This document shows, piece after piece, positions 47,242-59,632 of a stretch of DNA of 64,000 nucleotides. A program made the translations under genes and the position numbers. The stretch's first letter is position 1. Each line of letters starts with the position of its first letter. Under the pieces are notes generated by a model, which was not told the DNA's origin, did not search any database, and saw only the letters and a program-made list of their open reading frames with translations. The stretch is taken from NCBI GenBank assembly GCA_037576215.1, contig JBANDB010000011.1, positions 2,170,001 to 2,234,000 on the forward strand. The letters run 5' to 3'. The stretch is from Armillaria gallica. Its lineage: Eukaryota > Basidiomycota > Agaricomycetes > Agaricales > Physalacriaceae.

Positions 47242-47432
47242 AGCTTGGGCCAGTAAGAACACTAGAAACAAGAGCTCCTTTGACAGTGAATTTAGGATGA
47301 ATTAGATGATTGCCAGACTGACAGAAGCCAAGCCACACCCTGTAAATCACTGTCAGTCTGGCTATCATCCAATTCATCCTAAATATATTATCAAAGCAGC
47401 TCATGTTTCTAGTGTTCTTACTGGCCCAAGCC
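47242..47432. repeat. Imperfect hairpin with about 82-nt arms
   Basis: Left arm 47242-47323 (GCTTGGGCCAGTAAGAACAC onward) and right arm 47351-47432 are inverted copies with roughly 85-90% pairing by eye, around a 27-nt loop. Neither arm has coding features. This could be a MITE, or a locus whose transcript folds into a small-RNA precursor. Confidence 0.7.
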
Positions 47433-48552
47433 ATGAGGAGCAAAACTTGAAACCCCGAGATGCCCCAGTGAAATCTTTGACTCAAAAAAGATTGTTCAGC
47501 CACAAATGTGCATTGCTATCCCCGCGGTATTTCTCTAAGTCCTTATCATATGCTATGAATCCTTCAGGTCATCTGCATCCGTGCTATGCCTTACTACCGA
47601 CCCTGAAAGGGTCCTTGTAACCCCGCAGACCCCGAGTCTCAACTTGGCACTCGGTCAGAAACATCTAAAGATCTTCCCCTGACAACCAGGAGGCTAGAGA
47701 ACTTTGCAAAATCCTGGAATATCTAAGAGATATCTTCAAAGCTTATTTGGCTGTTGTTCTGTTACGTTGTCGGAAGTCAAAAAGAAAAATATGGCATTTC
47801 TTCTTGTTTGTATTTTTTCCGAGGTAATCACTGCGGGGGCCGATACATTTTCCGATCGGAAAAACGAGACCTCAAAATGTACATTTCGATTGATCTTCTA
47901 ATGGTTAAAACGAGTTCGCAGGTTGAAAAACGGGATCATTTACGTACTCTTTTAAGGTAAGGAAAAGAGCTCCAAAAACGGAATGGAAAAGGTGTCAGAA
48001 CGAAGGAAACCGGTGTTCCGGAGTTTTTCATTGCGTTTTCCGTATCCCGTTTTTGCGACATACAAAGAAGGGTTCTTAAAATGGAAGCATTGCCGGAACA
48101 AGAAGGGTTCTGGAAGAATCCTACTGAACGTGGATGCGCGCAGCTTGCCAGGCGTTCACGTCAAATGATGCCCTGTAACTGACATGTTGCGTTTTTGTTG
48201 CGTCTTCGTGAATTGTAGCTCCTGCATATATGATACAAGACTCGCACAGCAATGTGTTATTGTGGTATAATATTCAAAAAAAAACCCCTTCAAAAGCACA
48301 CGCTCTTGAATCTGCTTACGGCGCAGCCACACTGGTCGAGGATCCTTCTTGTGATGTAGTAGTGCCGAGGTATGGTACATGCAGAATTGAGCATCTGGTT
48401 CTGGCTGGCTCAACGATTAGAAAACGCCATGTCGATAAGATGGAGTCAAGGGACTTGCCTGAGTTGCACCTATGTCTCGTTGACTGGACCCATCACCCGC
48501 TTCCAGCTGTGCACAAGAATCCTTGGAGTTGACCGGTTCGCTGTCGGTATGC
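47433..48552. other. Intergenic stretch
   Basis: Short frames only (the longest, 48230-48532 plus, 100 codons, has no motif). Nothing supported. Confidence 0.35.
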
Positions 48553-48897
48553 CTATCTCAGGCTGCTAGAAAGTTGATGAGTAGAGTTTAAAAAAAAAGA
48601 GCCCTGATAGCCACCTACATAGACGACACTTTTACCATCACCCAAAGCCTTGCATGCCACAACCAAGTCAGGTACCAGAAAGCGGTCAAGGGACAACCCT
48701 CTTGAGACGCACTCGAAACGTTCGTCTTCGATCCGTGAACACACATTCTTAGAAATTTGGCAGGTGTACGAGACACATGGGATGTCTGTCATCTGGACTT
48801 GACAAAGAATCCCTGCCTTGAGGCATGTTTCACAGGGTTTCTGCGGAAAAGTAGATGATAAGGGCCACAGCGACAGCGAAGTAGTAAGGTTATACAT
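48553..48897 (-). CDS. Cysteine-cluster protein, second copy
   Basis: Single open frame from an ATG at 48897 (open further upstream to 48984 without ATG) to the stop at 48553, 114 residues. It holds KPCETCLKAGILC, then DIPC, a further cysteine, SKNVCSRIEDERFEC and a helical tail (DRFLVPDLVVACKAL). The spacing C-x2-C ... K-x2-CSR-x2-DE-x3-C matches the gene at 27996. This copy lacks the C-terminal coiled coil, so it is shorter or its last exons are missing. Function unknown; zinc binding is likely from the spacing. Confidence 0.5.
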   Translation of the reverse strand: MYNLTTSLSLWPLSSTFPQKPCETCLKAGILCQVQMTDIPCVSYTCQISKNVCSRIEDERFECVSRGLSLDRFLVPDLVVACKALGDGKSVVYVGGYQGSFFLNSTHQLSSSLR

Positions 48898-48984
48898 ACA
48901 TGTGCACCCTTCCAATCTAGCCACATCTGGGCTTCTGCTGGGGATGGATGGCGGGCTATAGTCTCTAAAACGAACGTGACGCAA

Positions 48985-49480
48985 GCATCCGTGAGGAGGT
49001 CATAAACGAACGTGGAGATGAGAAGGGGAGCCATGGATTGGGGGAAGAATTAGAGGACCACAACATTATACCCTGTAGACTCAAGTAATTGACACTCTCA
49101 AAGCAACCAACACTTACTGGAAGGTAACCCAACAATAGGTCAATTCGTAGAGCGCTGATTTCCTCGTTTAATGTTGTACTTCGCTGCGAAGCTTCATGGC
49201 AACTCGGACCATATTCTAACATCCCCGAGTTGAGATCTCGATAACATGAGTATACTAGGTGCCGGTCCTGGAGGATTAGTGCAACGCCTTATATGTAATT
49301 ATCAAGTATGGTGAATAACGTTACGAAGAAGTCACTCCAAAGTCACTCACACACCAAACACGGGTAGTCCAATTAAAGCATGAAACAGGAGGAACGTGTA
49401 TCCATGTGCTTCCACGAAGCTTCTGCTCGAGGCAATATTCTGCAAAATGTGCAGCACCAGGAGCACGTACTTAGAATGTT
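48985..49480 (-). CDS. Possible exons of a membrane protein
   Basis: Minus-strand exons join through GT-AG introns: a hydrophobic stretch near 49350-49470 (VLHILQNIASS, FLLFHALIGLPVFG), then 49125-49255 (ILQDRHLVYSCYRDLNSG, LRIDLLLGYLP). A further stretch at 48915-49034 (LLISTFVYDLLTDACVTFVL) may be the next exon, but its junction is out of frame. Two or three membrane helices are likely. The gene is incomplete or decayed; no family recognised. Confidence 0.3.
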
Positions 49481-49693
49481 GATGTCAGCAAACTGAACGT
49501 AGATACAGCGACAAACAAGTCCGACAACTTCCAGAGATGGGGCCACTAGTCGGTCGCTGATATCAACAGCTCGCGAGTGTTTGCAGAAAAATCTTTAACC
49601 ACTCGACCAACGAACGAGAGTCGAGATCCGGCAGTTGAGCTTAGAGTATATAACCGCTGGAAAAGTGGAAGTGCGCCGAGAAAAAAATACGCA

Positions 49694-49765
49694 TTCCGAT
49701 ACGGAGAATCGAACCCCGAGCTGCCGCGTGAAAGGCGGCAATGTTAGCCGTTACACCATATCGGA
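49694..49765 (-). tRNA. tRNA-Glu (UUC), copy 1
   Basis: 72 nt on the minus strand. Acceptor TCCGATA pairs with TATCGGA; anticodon loop CTTTCAC within a GCCGC/GCGGC stem gives UUC. The T arm contains GGGGTTCGATTCT, with one G-U in the stem where copy 2 has G-C. No intron. Confidence 0.93.
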
Positions 49766-50757
49766 CTACTAAATCTACTGACCGGAAATAATATATCCTC
49801 GCTCATACCCACGGCCTGATCAAATGGTTTTCTCCTCTTTCGGAGTCTGTCTGATATCTCCACTATCGCCTTCTCCTGATAACCTGCTTGTTGAGGAAAG
49901 AGATATCAATACTGCTCTGAGAAGAGATTAATTGGCTAAACACCGCTGCCATTGCATCAGTACTCCGAATGAGTGCACGATGGAAAACTTGCCAGAGATT
50001 AATATTGGACGACAGACATAAGAAGCTCGGAAAGTCTTGTTCTCTTCCGCTTTCTGATTATGTCTGATAATGCCTGAATGCAGCACTTTATCACGACAAG
50101 CACGCATCCTATAGTACTAATGGTATAGTAACATTCACAATAACTCTTTCAGAGAACGGGTCAGCAAGAATTTGTTCATCAAGTCTGACCTTGAAATGCG
50201 ATTACGCGTCGGTCGAGGAGATGACACTATAATTTTTGTTATTTTCACGGACCTTCGTATTTGCGATTGCCAACGCGATGTTAAATAGTAGCATTCGTAT
50301 CCATCGTTCGGCGTCCTCTCCCTTGTGGAGGCGGGTGGGTGTGGATTTGGCGCTCAGAATTACTGCCATTCACATGGACGGGGACCTAGCGACATATTGG
50401 AATCAAGCTGCACAAATACAAAGCAGGGAATTAAGGCAAGATAGCCATATGCGTGCACGTAATACTCACTTGAACTTTTCTCTTATCCAGGACCATCCTT
50501 CGATTCGGTGGGAAGTGAAGATGTTTTCAGCTGAGGGAAAGGATCTTCATAAAACCACGTAATACCACCTGAGTTCCGTGGTCTGTGTGCAACTGAGCTT
50601 CCTTATGTGTCGAATCGAAGACGACGCGGGAAAACAACTGGTGCATCTGGAAATTACGAAGATTCTTGGAACATTCATCACCGTGGCGCTTATATATTCG
50701 CGACTTGTTTTATTGCTCTTTCTTCTTTCCCTCTGCCCTCCCATCCTTTTAGTTCTC
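49766..50757. other. Intergenic stretch
   Basis: One plus frame, 50236-50562 (108 codons), with no motif. A pyrimidine-rich run just before 50758 fits a promoter of the next gene. Confidence 0.35.
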
Positions 50758-51952
50758 ATGACGGATATTACCTCCAGGTCTAGCGTAAGAAAACCTGGCC
50801 CAGGAAGTGACTCCTCTGGGTTCAAGGTACTCGCATCGTTCAATCGCAGATGGGATTTAACCTTTTCATCAGACCAAATCAGTTTCCAATACTCTGTCCG
50901 AATCGCCATCCACCGCCACTACGAAGAAACCCGGTCAGCCCAAAATGGCTGCTCGGCGACCTCAGAACCAGCGCCCCGTCGCTCCACGACTCATTTCCAA
51001 ACCCTCTCAGAAATCCGAGTCCCAACAAGCAGAGGTGCACCAGATTGTAAGAATACTCGTGCCTTCAGTGTTTAAGGCATACGAAATTGAAACACCTGCC
51101 TAGTCCTCCACAGAATCCTCTCCAAAGGACACCACCAGCGAACTTCCTTCAGACTGGGAGAAAAAAGTGGGCATGGGCACCTCCACCTTGTGGTCTCAGT
51201 ACGGTGACAACAAGGGTGCGCTCACTCTATACAAAGGAAACCGGACCGTGAACGACATCACCGTAAAGATTAATGAGGGTGATGGGTTCTTCTCGTCGAC
51301 TCCCATTCTTGAAGGAGATCCATCAGCAGAACCTCGAGATCTATTTGGCCCAGCTCCGCTCCTCGGCTACCCACCCGCCAAATGTAAGTCTGACTTTTGA
51401 ATCCTCGAATCCCCCAAACTGACTTATGTATCCCTGATGTAGCACAGGGTGACACGTCCGGAAATCAAGATTCTGAGGTCTCTGCCAGTGCGGATCTCAT
51501 CGCCACCCTTGAAGACGAAAACCGTGCCCTTTTGGATACGATTATGGAACTGCGCAGTGAGTCACATCTCGTTCCTTCCATCATTTTAATGACACGCTAC
51601 TCCCTTAGACTCGAACAGCCACTTCAGCGAACAACGCCAAAAGGCGAGCATGGCCGAGTACATGTACGTCCACCTCCGGCAGCTCCAGCTTCAGCGCTCC
51701 ATCGCCAATTTCGAGAGCCGTAAGATCTCGGCAGAGAAGCTGGTGGATACATTCAAGCAGCATTTGCGCGAACTGGAAAACATCGGGAACAAGTTTTTAG
51801 AGGATCTTCCGGAAATTTTTGGTCGTACGGAATTTGATGAGATGTTTTCGGGTGTAAAGAGGGAGTCGGAGTCCGTTGACCTTGAGTTAGAGGCGCCCCC
51901 AGCCAAGAAATTCAGACCCGTAGCTTACATGGCTAAGGGTACGCAAGCGTAA
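50758..51952 (+). CDS. 245-residue coiled-coil protein of unknown function
   Basis: Five exons join in frame by GT-AG introns: 50758-50826, 50873-51046, 51104-51383, 51443-51556 and 51609-51952, giving 245 residues. The N-terminal third is basic, Ser/Lys/Pro-rich and probably unstructured. The middle has TSTLWSQYGDNKGALTLYKG. The C-terminal half is helical and charged (LIATLEDENRALLDTIMEL; then LVDTFKQHLRELENIGNKF), typical of a coiled coil, ending in a Lys/Arg patch PPAKKFRP that could be a nuclear signal. No family recognised; a structural or chromosome-associated role is only a guess. No lesions seen. Confidence 0.75.
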
Positions 51953-52141
51953 AAGATGTTCATATTTCCTCTACTGTTTCTTGACATACATATTTGTATC
52001 ACACGTATTAAACATAAAACTTGATATCTGTTCTCGCTCCGTCCAATCGTATGCAAAGTGCTCGTACACTGGGTCGTCCTGGGTATTCAAATCTAGTCAT
52101 AAAAGTCGTATCAAAGCAACCACAACGTGTCATCATCGAGA

Positions 52142-53943
52142 TTACTCGACGTATACTTCATTCCCGTTCCAGATAGCTCTCGGTTTATAGTTTAGTGACT
52201 CATTCGCCATGCGCTCCTTGACTGTAATATGGAAATTCGGTTGCGTTTCCTCGATCGTTCTTCCTCTTCCTAAATTCCACCTAGAATCCAGTCAGTATTA
52301 GGATAACAGGATATAAGGACGACAAACCGGAACTCGCTGTGCCACACGCCTTGTGCATCTTGCCACGAATATCGCAGTGGGATGATTTCCAGAAGCCACC
52401 AGATCTTCGTGTCTTGTAGTCGGTCATGAATAGGCTGCTGCGCATCCACCTCGTCGGCAATCCCAGGACCCCCGTGAGCTTTCGGCGGTTGGAATACGAG
52501 AGAGGGCCGGATCTCGAGCTTTGAGAGCACTGCTTCATCGAATACGATCCCACACTGTGAGCTGATGACTTGACGAATCATCCACCGAAGTGGTATGTTG
52601 CCAATACTATGTGGAGGGTCTGCCATCGGTTCGTTTCCGCCGATATCTAATGAAGATCAATTGCTGACAGGCATGCATAAAAATTTCAACCTCACCGCTG
52701 TGGCACCCCGCAAACCATACTTCCAACACATTGGTCGGATCCCAGTCTTCATCGTCCAAACTCGTCGACCTTACTGGGCTATGTCTCCAGTGATCAGGAT
52801 GAAAGAAAGTACTGTGTCGGTTTTTTTTGAAGCGGCAGAACGACAGCTTATTGGAAGGGGTTTTGACAACGCCCGAGTCAGGGCTGACTGTCGCTGTGAA
52901 CTCAGGGTCTTGGCCAGGCGATGCCCGGTGAAAGAGGTTAGGTCTGAACCGGGAACGGTGCTGACGATCCATGTCAAATATGAACGACTAAAGACTAAAT
53001 TTAATAGGTTACCTCGTCAAGGGATATCGCATGACGAAACGTCTTGATGGCACGATTAGAAGTGGTGAAAGGGAGGGTTCTTCCCATGACCACGCCGACG
53101 CTTGCAACTGTATCCCTGCAGATATGTCAATCAGTAGTCGGAGAATCCTGATTGTCTGACGAACCACACGCCCATAAACTCAATCTGCACATTGCGGCAG
53201 AATGTGTGCTTGAAACCGGTGCTCAACTCCATGCCAACTTCATCGTCCTGCTTATAAAGCTTGTAGGCGAAGGGTATTTGTTCCTGATTATCTCGTGGGA
53301 GAAGTCCCACCTATCAACTGATGTTAGTGACGTATTAACATGAACAGGATCGACGAACTTTGTACAGCATACCAGCCAAAGCACGCGCTGTATACGCGCC
53401 CCGAGAAAAGCCTGCAGAGTACCGATTAGGACGTAATGGAATTTTACATTCTAGACACCTACCAAACATGCATATTCTGTCCCCGGCGCGATAGTTTTGC
53501 ATGAGGAACCTGTAGCCGTCCATACATGCTCGTTGAGGTACCTGAATTCATGAATTCCCATCTGCCGTGCATGCGAATGGGTCAAAACTCACCAGGCTAC
53601 CGCTTCGTCCGCGATTTTGGCCACCCATTCAAAAAGCGGTGATACGACACCTGGCGCGAAAAACGTTCCTATTCCAGCCTATATCACGCGGTTTCACGAA
53701 AATCCGGAGCGGAGAAAAGGGCGGTGACCAACTTGGTAGTAGCAAAGCTGTTGACTGGAGTCGTCCTTCTTCAACAGAGAGAACAACTTGACGACGTTCG
53801 TATTCTGAGAAAGGCGGGTTAGCCAGTGAAGCGCATTGAGGCCAATACGATACTAACGTCCTTCTCGTATTCACTAGCGGTTCCATCGAAGCAAAGAACG
53901 AGAGTACGAGGCTGCCTCGAGGCTTCGATGTTGTTGAACATTG
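52142..53943 (-). CDS. DUF2235 alpha/beta-hydrolase-like protein
   Basis: Multi-exon gene from the ATG at 53943 (MFNNIEASRQPRTLVLCFDG) to the TAA at 52142. Conserved blocks in order: RTLVLCFDGTASEYEKD; NTNVVKLFSLL; AGIGTFFAPGVVSPLFEW; the nucleophile motif GFSRGAYTARALAG (GxSxG type); PFAYKLYKQDD; FRPNLF; EVWFAGCHS, continuing into IGGNEP; and RWNLGRGRTI near the end. At least nine short introns, all joined in frame. DUF2235 proteins are related to the T6SS phospholipase effector fold, but in fungi their substrate is unknown. No signal peptide seen; probably cytosolic. The gene appears intact. Confidence 0.85.
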
Positions 53944-55762
53944 GGATGATAGGAAGCAATAGGAAGTTTGGATTCGCCCACGGCACACTTTTATAGCCAT
54001 CTTCGTTCTTGGCTCATACAGTAGAAGTACGTGGATATATCGGGGAATGACGCCGTGATCATCGTCCCGTGACAGGACTCTGACGTCGACGGCGGTCATT
54101 GCCGACATCCACTGGATCGCGCCAACTGGGTCAAACAGGGAAATTTTGGCGGGGAAGGACAGCTCTGAACAGACGCCTCGTGCAGCTGTATGCACCATAG
54201 TGACATCAGTGGAGCAACAGCATATTGACATGTCTTGACTTCTTGATGCTGGCAGAAGTGACTGAAAGAAAAACGCCGTTATAAATCGTCAATAATACCT
54301 TCGCTAAATGACCTGCCAGATTGTTTCAACGTTGATGCGTGATCGTATAGAAGTGTAGTAGCACTGTTCAAAGAGAACGTGGCCCCGTTGGTTGCGCATG
54401 AAACTTTGGCTACATAGCGGGAATCAACTATATTGGATGGTCTGCGCTAACAGACGAACCTTGGATATTATAGCGGTGGGGGCCGGGAAAACGTTCAACT
54501 CGAACGGAAAACAAAACCGCAGTCGCTCAACGAGGAATTTGAAGACATGCTTCTAAAATATGGTGCCCTTGGAGAACGACGATAGAGCTCAATAAGTCAA
54601 CGTGGGCCAATACGTTTGGAGCATCTCTTACTCTGAGTCGTCTACTTAGGTCATGTGATGTTGTGACAATTGAATCCTAGGTAAAGGAACTAGCAGCCGC
54701 CAGAATCGTACCAACGTAAAACAGACTGTACGGATCTTGAATCTTAGATGATTATCACAGCGGAAATGCTAGACACCTATCGACAGTGATTCGTTCAACT
54801 CTCTCCTGCTAACTGATGAAATGAAATAAAGACAAATGGCCTCCTCTAACGATAGCTTCTTTAGCTTTCAGCGGGGATAACAATTAATTACATATACTCA
54901 ACGATCCGGTGATGGAGAATCCATGCAGATCTCACTTTGTGGTCTTGGAAGGAGACTAAGACCTATCCCGAGGCCTGAAGCTAGAATCAAAGCCAGTTCT
55001 TGGAGGCAGGAACAGCGATGAAAAATTGCAAGCAGAATGAAAAACGGGTTGGTGGTATGTACCAGATTGCAAAGCGGTATACAAACAGAAGGAGCGGAAG
55101 TCTTGCTGGCGCATTTATTTGGTTGTATGGATATTCGTGGGTCCATAAATCTGAAAATGTATATTTTCATTAGTTCTCATCCTACCGAGTTCTGCAATTG
55201 AATCTTGATGCCGCACACCAAACTATTATGGTAATGTGGCGTGCAACAGCTGTTCTTATCAGGGATAAGGCAATCAACTCACGATTTGAATCAAACCTGA
55301 ATACGACAGGCTAGGAGAACATTTAGGTTGTATTGTTACTCAAGGATCGTGACTGGGAGATGGAACGCGTTACACTGAATGGCATGTTCAACAACGTTTA
55401 GAATTACAGTAATACAAAATACCCACATTGCGCGGAGACGCGCAGCGCTGTATTTGTCTTCGAATTTTTCCTTTCTCATCTTGAAGGGGGAGGCTAGTGG
55501 GGCTCAACCATTCAAGCTGTCAAGTGGGGCGCACCGCATCGCGGTCACTGCTGATGTGGCATGCCGAGCTAGTGACAATCTTGCCGAGATCGTCTCAGTC
55601 ATGTGACTGACGCGTTACGCGTCGTTTCAAGTGTTTCAAATTCGCTTTTCTTTCACGTTCGTCATCTCCCTTTACCCTCCGTGCTACCAAGAATCAGCGC
55701 CAGACCTAACTGTTCTATCGCGTTCTCTTCGGTGCAAAGAGTAAACGGACTCATATCTATCA
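53944..55762. other. Intergenic stretch
   Basis: About 1.8 kb with only short frames (54898-55170 minus, 55379-55606 plus), none with a motif. It separates a minus-strand gene from a plus-strand gene, so it holds two divergent promoters. Confidence 0.4.
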
Positions 55763-58700
55763 ATGCCCCGATGCTCCAGAAAAATGCCGATTGATTCGAA
55801 GATTGACCGTTGTCACCAGTGAGTGGCCCAGAAGTATACCGTTCGATCTCTTCCGTTACTCATGTCACTTATAGAGGTTTGACTGAAAGTCTGTTCTGGC
55901 TCATTCCGTCTAAGGGTACCGAATCCTAAATTCAGCTCGCAGTATTTGGTCACTCAGAATACAAAGGAAAGCAACGCGATATTATAGAGGCTGCGATTTC
56001 TGGTGCGTTTACCCTCGTCAATACCTCCTAGAGCAACATTTGATTTCCCCCCTCCAGGTATCGATGTTTTTGTGCTTGCACCAACTGGGATGGGGAAGGC
56101 ACGACACTCCCATCCGTCCCCTTTCTTGTGTAACCTCTCTTGATAGAGCATATGTTTCCAATTACCCGCCGTCGTAGAGGAGGTGAAGATGTTATGCTTT
56201 CATGCCCTGTAATCAAACTCAGACTTTTCGATACAGAGTGGCGTCACAATTGTCGTCTCACCCTTGCTAGGTCTGGTGTATACAATGTGTTTGGAAATTT
56301 ATTGACTGCCATGATGCAGCTTTGATGAAGAATCGTAAGCATTCACTTGAAATACCATACGCACACCTTGATGGCGTTCATAGAGGTCGCAATTCTTAGG
56401 GGAAAAGGCATCAGCGTTGTCTGTTTTACTTCAGAAACGTCTCCTGAGGATAAACTTGAGGTATTGTATCTTATACTCCTTACGTTCACCCAGCTGAAAG
56501 TAATACAGATCATTAGAGACCTTAACGATGGAGTCTATCATAACCGGCTCTTATATAGTGCGCCATTTTTCCCAAGCCTACATGCTCTGAAATTCACTCA
56601 TGTTATAGTTACCCCGGAAAGCTTGTGTAACGCTGAGTTTTTGGGAATGTTGCAACCCGTGTACGAGGACGGCGGGCTCAACAGACTAGTCGTGGATGAA
56701 GTGAGGAGTCTTTGCTCAGTTGATATCAAGATGTTGACCTTGTCTCTTTAGGCACATTGTATCTCGGTTAGTCTCTTACCCCCATCTTTCACATTGCTTT
56801 ATCGAAATTAATGCAGGAGTGGGGCCACGATTTCCGAGAAGGATATCGAAGGCTCGGCGTATTCCGTCGTAGATTCAAGAACGTTCCTATCATGGCGCTC
56901 ACGGCGTCTGCCACGGATGTGTAGGCACTTCCATCTTTGCCACCTCGCCGTACCTTGGCTGATATCGGCGTATAAGCGTGCGCCGTGACATCATACACTC
57001 TCTTGGAATGTCAGAAGACAATCTCTTCCAGGCTATCCATGGGTTCAATCGCGAGAACCTTTATTATGAAGTTTGTTCTGCCGTGTTCTCATTCTTCCTT
57101 GAAATGAATATCAAAATTTTAGGTTAAATGTTCTCCACCTCGTACTTCTCTATCACACATGAACGAGATAGCAGAATACATACTAGACATGCATCAACGA
57201 CGGGGTAAATCGTCGTGTGGGATTATCTATTGCCGCACGCGAAAGCTTTGTGATGAGTTGGCGAGTTTCTTACGTGGCAAGGGACTAGGCGTGCGCGCAT
57301 ACCATAAGGGTCTGACGTACGTGCATTTTGGAATAGTTTTTTTTAGGGCGCTGAAGGGTTTTAGGTCCAATATTCTAGACAAGACCCTAAGAGAGTGGAC
57401 AGATGGTACTATAGATGTGGTACGGCGTAATCTCACCTCATATCCCTTAACATTCTGACTGGATTGCTTAGGTTGTTGCCACCATCGCGTTTGGGTTAGG
57501 AATCGACAAGGGTGATGTCCGGTCCGCATTCTTTCGCTGCTTTCGTCTCGTCCTTTCTGAACGGTCACAGGTATGTCATACATTACGACCTCCCGAAAAG
57601 CATGGAAGGTCGGTTATACACACTTTTATACATCTTACCTACTGACTATTAGCATCAGGCTATTATCAGGAAACGGGTGAGTACATATTCGTGCAATCAA
57701 CCCGGTGCTCCCGCGCTAACGGTTAAGTGCGTAGGCCGCGCAGGACGGGACGGACTGGTATGTAAGGACCCTGTATCACAAATATATCACTGATTTTCCT
57801 TGAGCCTGCAAAATGCATCTTGTATTACAGTTGGTCTACGACTTTCAGTAAACGTCCGAACTTTGCTTACCTGAAGTACCCATCAGCCCGCGAGGATATG
57901 TCCTATGTCAAATCCTTGGTCGCCCAGTCCCACAATAATCGCGTTCAGCTTGCAGACGTTCAGAACGGCCCCGCTCCAAGCCAGAGGGCTGGTGATAGTT
58001 TCTCAGCGGTGCCGTCAATCTTTCTTGATTTCTTTCCTCTCGTACTCATTATCGAAAATAGCTGGTGAACTTTGCTGAAAATACTGATGTTTGCCGGCAT
58101 GTTGTACGTGTCTCGCCCTGTTATACAAGGATAGACCTCACAATTGAAAACAGTTGATATGTAGATATTTCGGCGAGGATGTCGCTTCGGACCGGGACAA
58201 GGATTACTGCGATTCCATGTGCGATGTTCGTAGGTTCTCTAAAAGTTGCCGTTTCGATGTTGACGCTTAGAATTTATAGGTATGCAAGCATCCCACGGAA
58301 ACACGCCAACGAAAGTATAAGCTCACGCCTCTGGAGGACGCGAGTCGTATTGCCAACGAATGGAAGAAGAACAGCTCGCGTACATCGTCAAGTAACGACG
58401 TTCCAGCATCCAGCAAGTGCTTTCAAAATCCCTTAGAACGAAATGCTCAAGCCTAAACAGATACTGGGTGGAAAAGGCCTAATTCGTTCTCTGGCACGAG
58501 TAACTTTGACCAAAAGCCAAAAAGCCCAAGTCCCAGGCGTATGCTCCGACACTAAGTAAGAGTTGACATCGCTCAGACGTTCTGACAATTACTAACGATG
58601 TGCAGTCACAAAGCCTTTCAGCTCTGCTTCGATCTTAAACAAACCGTTCAAGACGCCATTTAAGTCCAATTCTTCTTCGACACGACACCCCGATGACCTC

Positions 58701-59632
58701 GAAGAGATTGAAGAGGACACCGAACACGAGTCGGAGGTGCCGGGTGCAGATATCGACGCCCAGGAGAGTTCAAGTTTAGAACCTTCTTACCGTCGTCACG
58801 AGTTGGCGCGGATGCGTAAGCGCTGATGTCCGTTGAATTCTCCGACTCTCATCTCATATGTTCATTACAGCGTCTCCCGAGCCTGACGCTAAGTTCTGCT
58901 TCGAAATCGAGCCGGAAGAAACGTTTTCCCAGAAGATTGATGTACGTTGCCAAACATCTCTGGCTCTTTGCCCTTTTTTCAGCTGAATGGGGATGTAGTT
59001 TTCCGCGCGACGTGAGTGCATCAGAACATTAGCGCTGGCACTATGCAAAGGCCCGTGGGAGCAGAATATTGTACCGCGAATAGCACAGAGCATCGAAGTG
59101 CGCGCCCACGGATTCTCCAGTACCACCATGGGGTATAAGGAGCGCATGAGGGCAAGGCTAGATGCAGTGAAGATTCTAGTATCAAGCGGAGATGTGCAAA
59201 ATGAAGAGGAAGGAGAGGAGGTTCTTGAAGTTGTGAATGAGATGTGTCGGTAATAATTAGTAAAGGCTTGACGCTAGTATCTTCGACTCAGAAGAGGCCA
59301 AACTGCAGAGGTGCGCATTCAGTTCTATTGAGGTCCGAGGAAGTGATGAAGATGTCTGGACCCGACTCGTACTTTCAGGGAAGGTGATATCCGCCTCGTC
59401 GTGTGAATATTGTGATCGCCCGACGCCGGAACGCAGACTTCTACCAAGTCAGAGGCCCATGAGAAGTGTGGGCGAAATTTCCAAAAGGTGATTCGGTTTG
59501 CATTGTTTGTGCTCGCGACCCTACAGGAGTTTGCGTGCCGCCTTGGTAGCGGAGAAAGAAGCAAAACTGGCCTGGACCAAGGTCTCCGCTGTTGAGCCCT
59601 GCTTGGTCGACATTCAATGGCAGCACATGTAA
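55763..59632 (+). CDS. RecQ-family ATP-dependent DNA helicase
   Basis: 3'-5' DNA unwinding enzyme by homology. Motifs in order, each split by short introns: a motif 0-like [12 protein letters not shown]; motif [18 protein letters not shown] (56075-56180); motif Ia VSPLLALMKNQ; motif II VVDEAHCISEWGHDFR (56690-56840); motif [11 protein letters not shown]; helicase-[15 protein letters not shown]; motif [12 protein letters not shown]; motif [15 protein letters not shown] (57650-57760); zinc domain CRH ... RYFGED ... CDSMCDVCKHP (58090-58300). A charged tail follows. About 20 introns; with suitable splice choices the frame stays open to the TAA at 59630. The first exon (ATG at 55763) is the weakest part. 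The intron after APTGMGK has a GC donor. No HRDC domain was seen. Confidence 0.8.
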
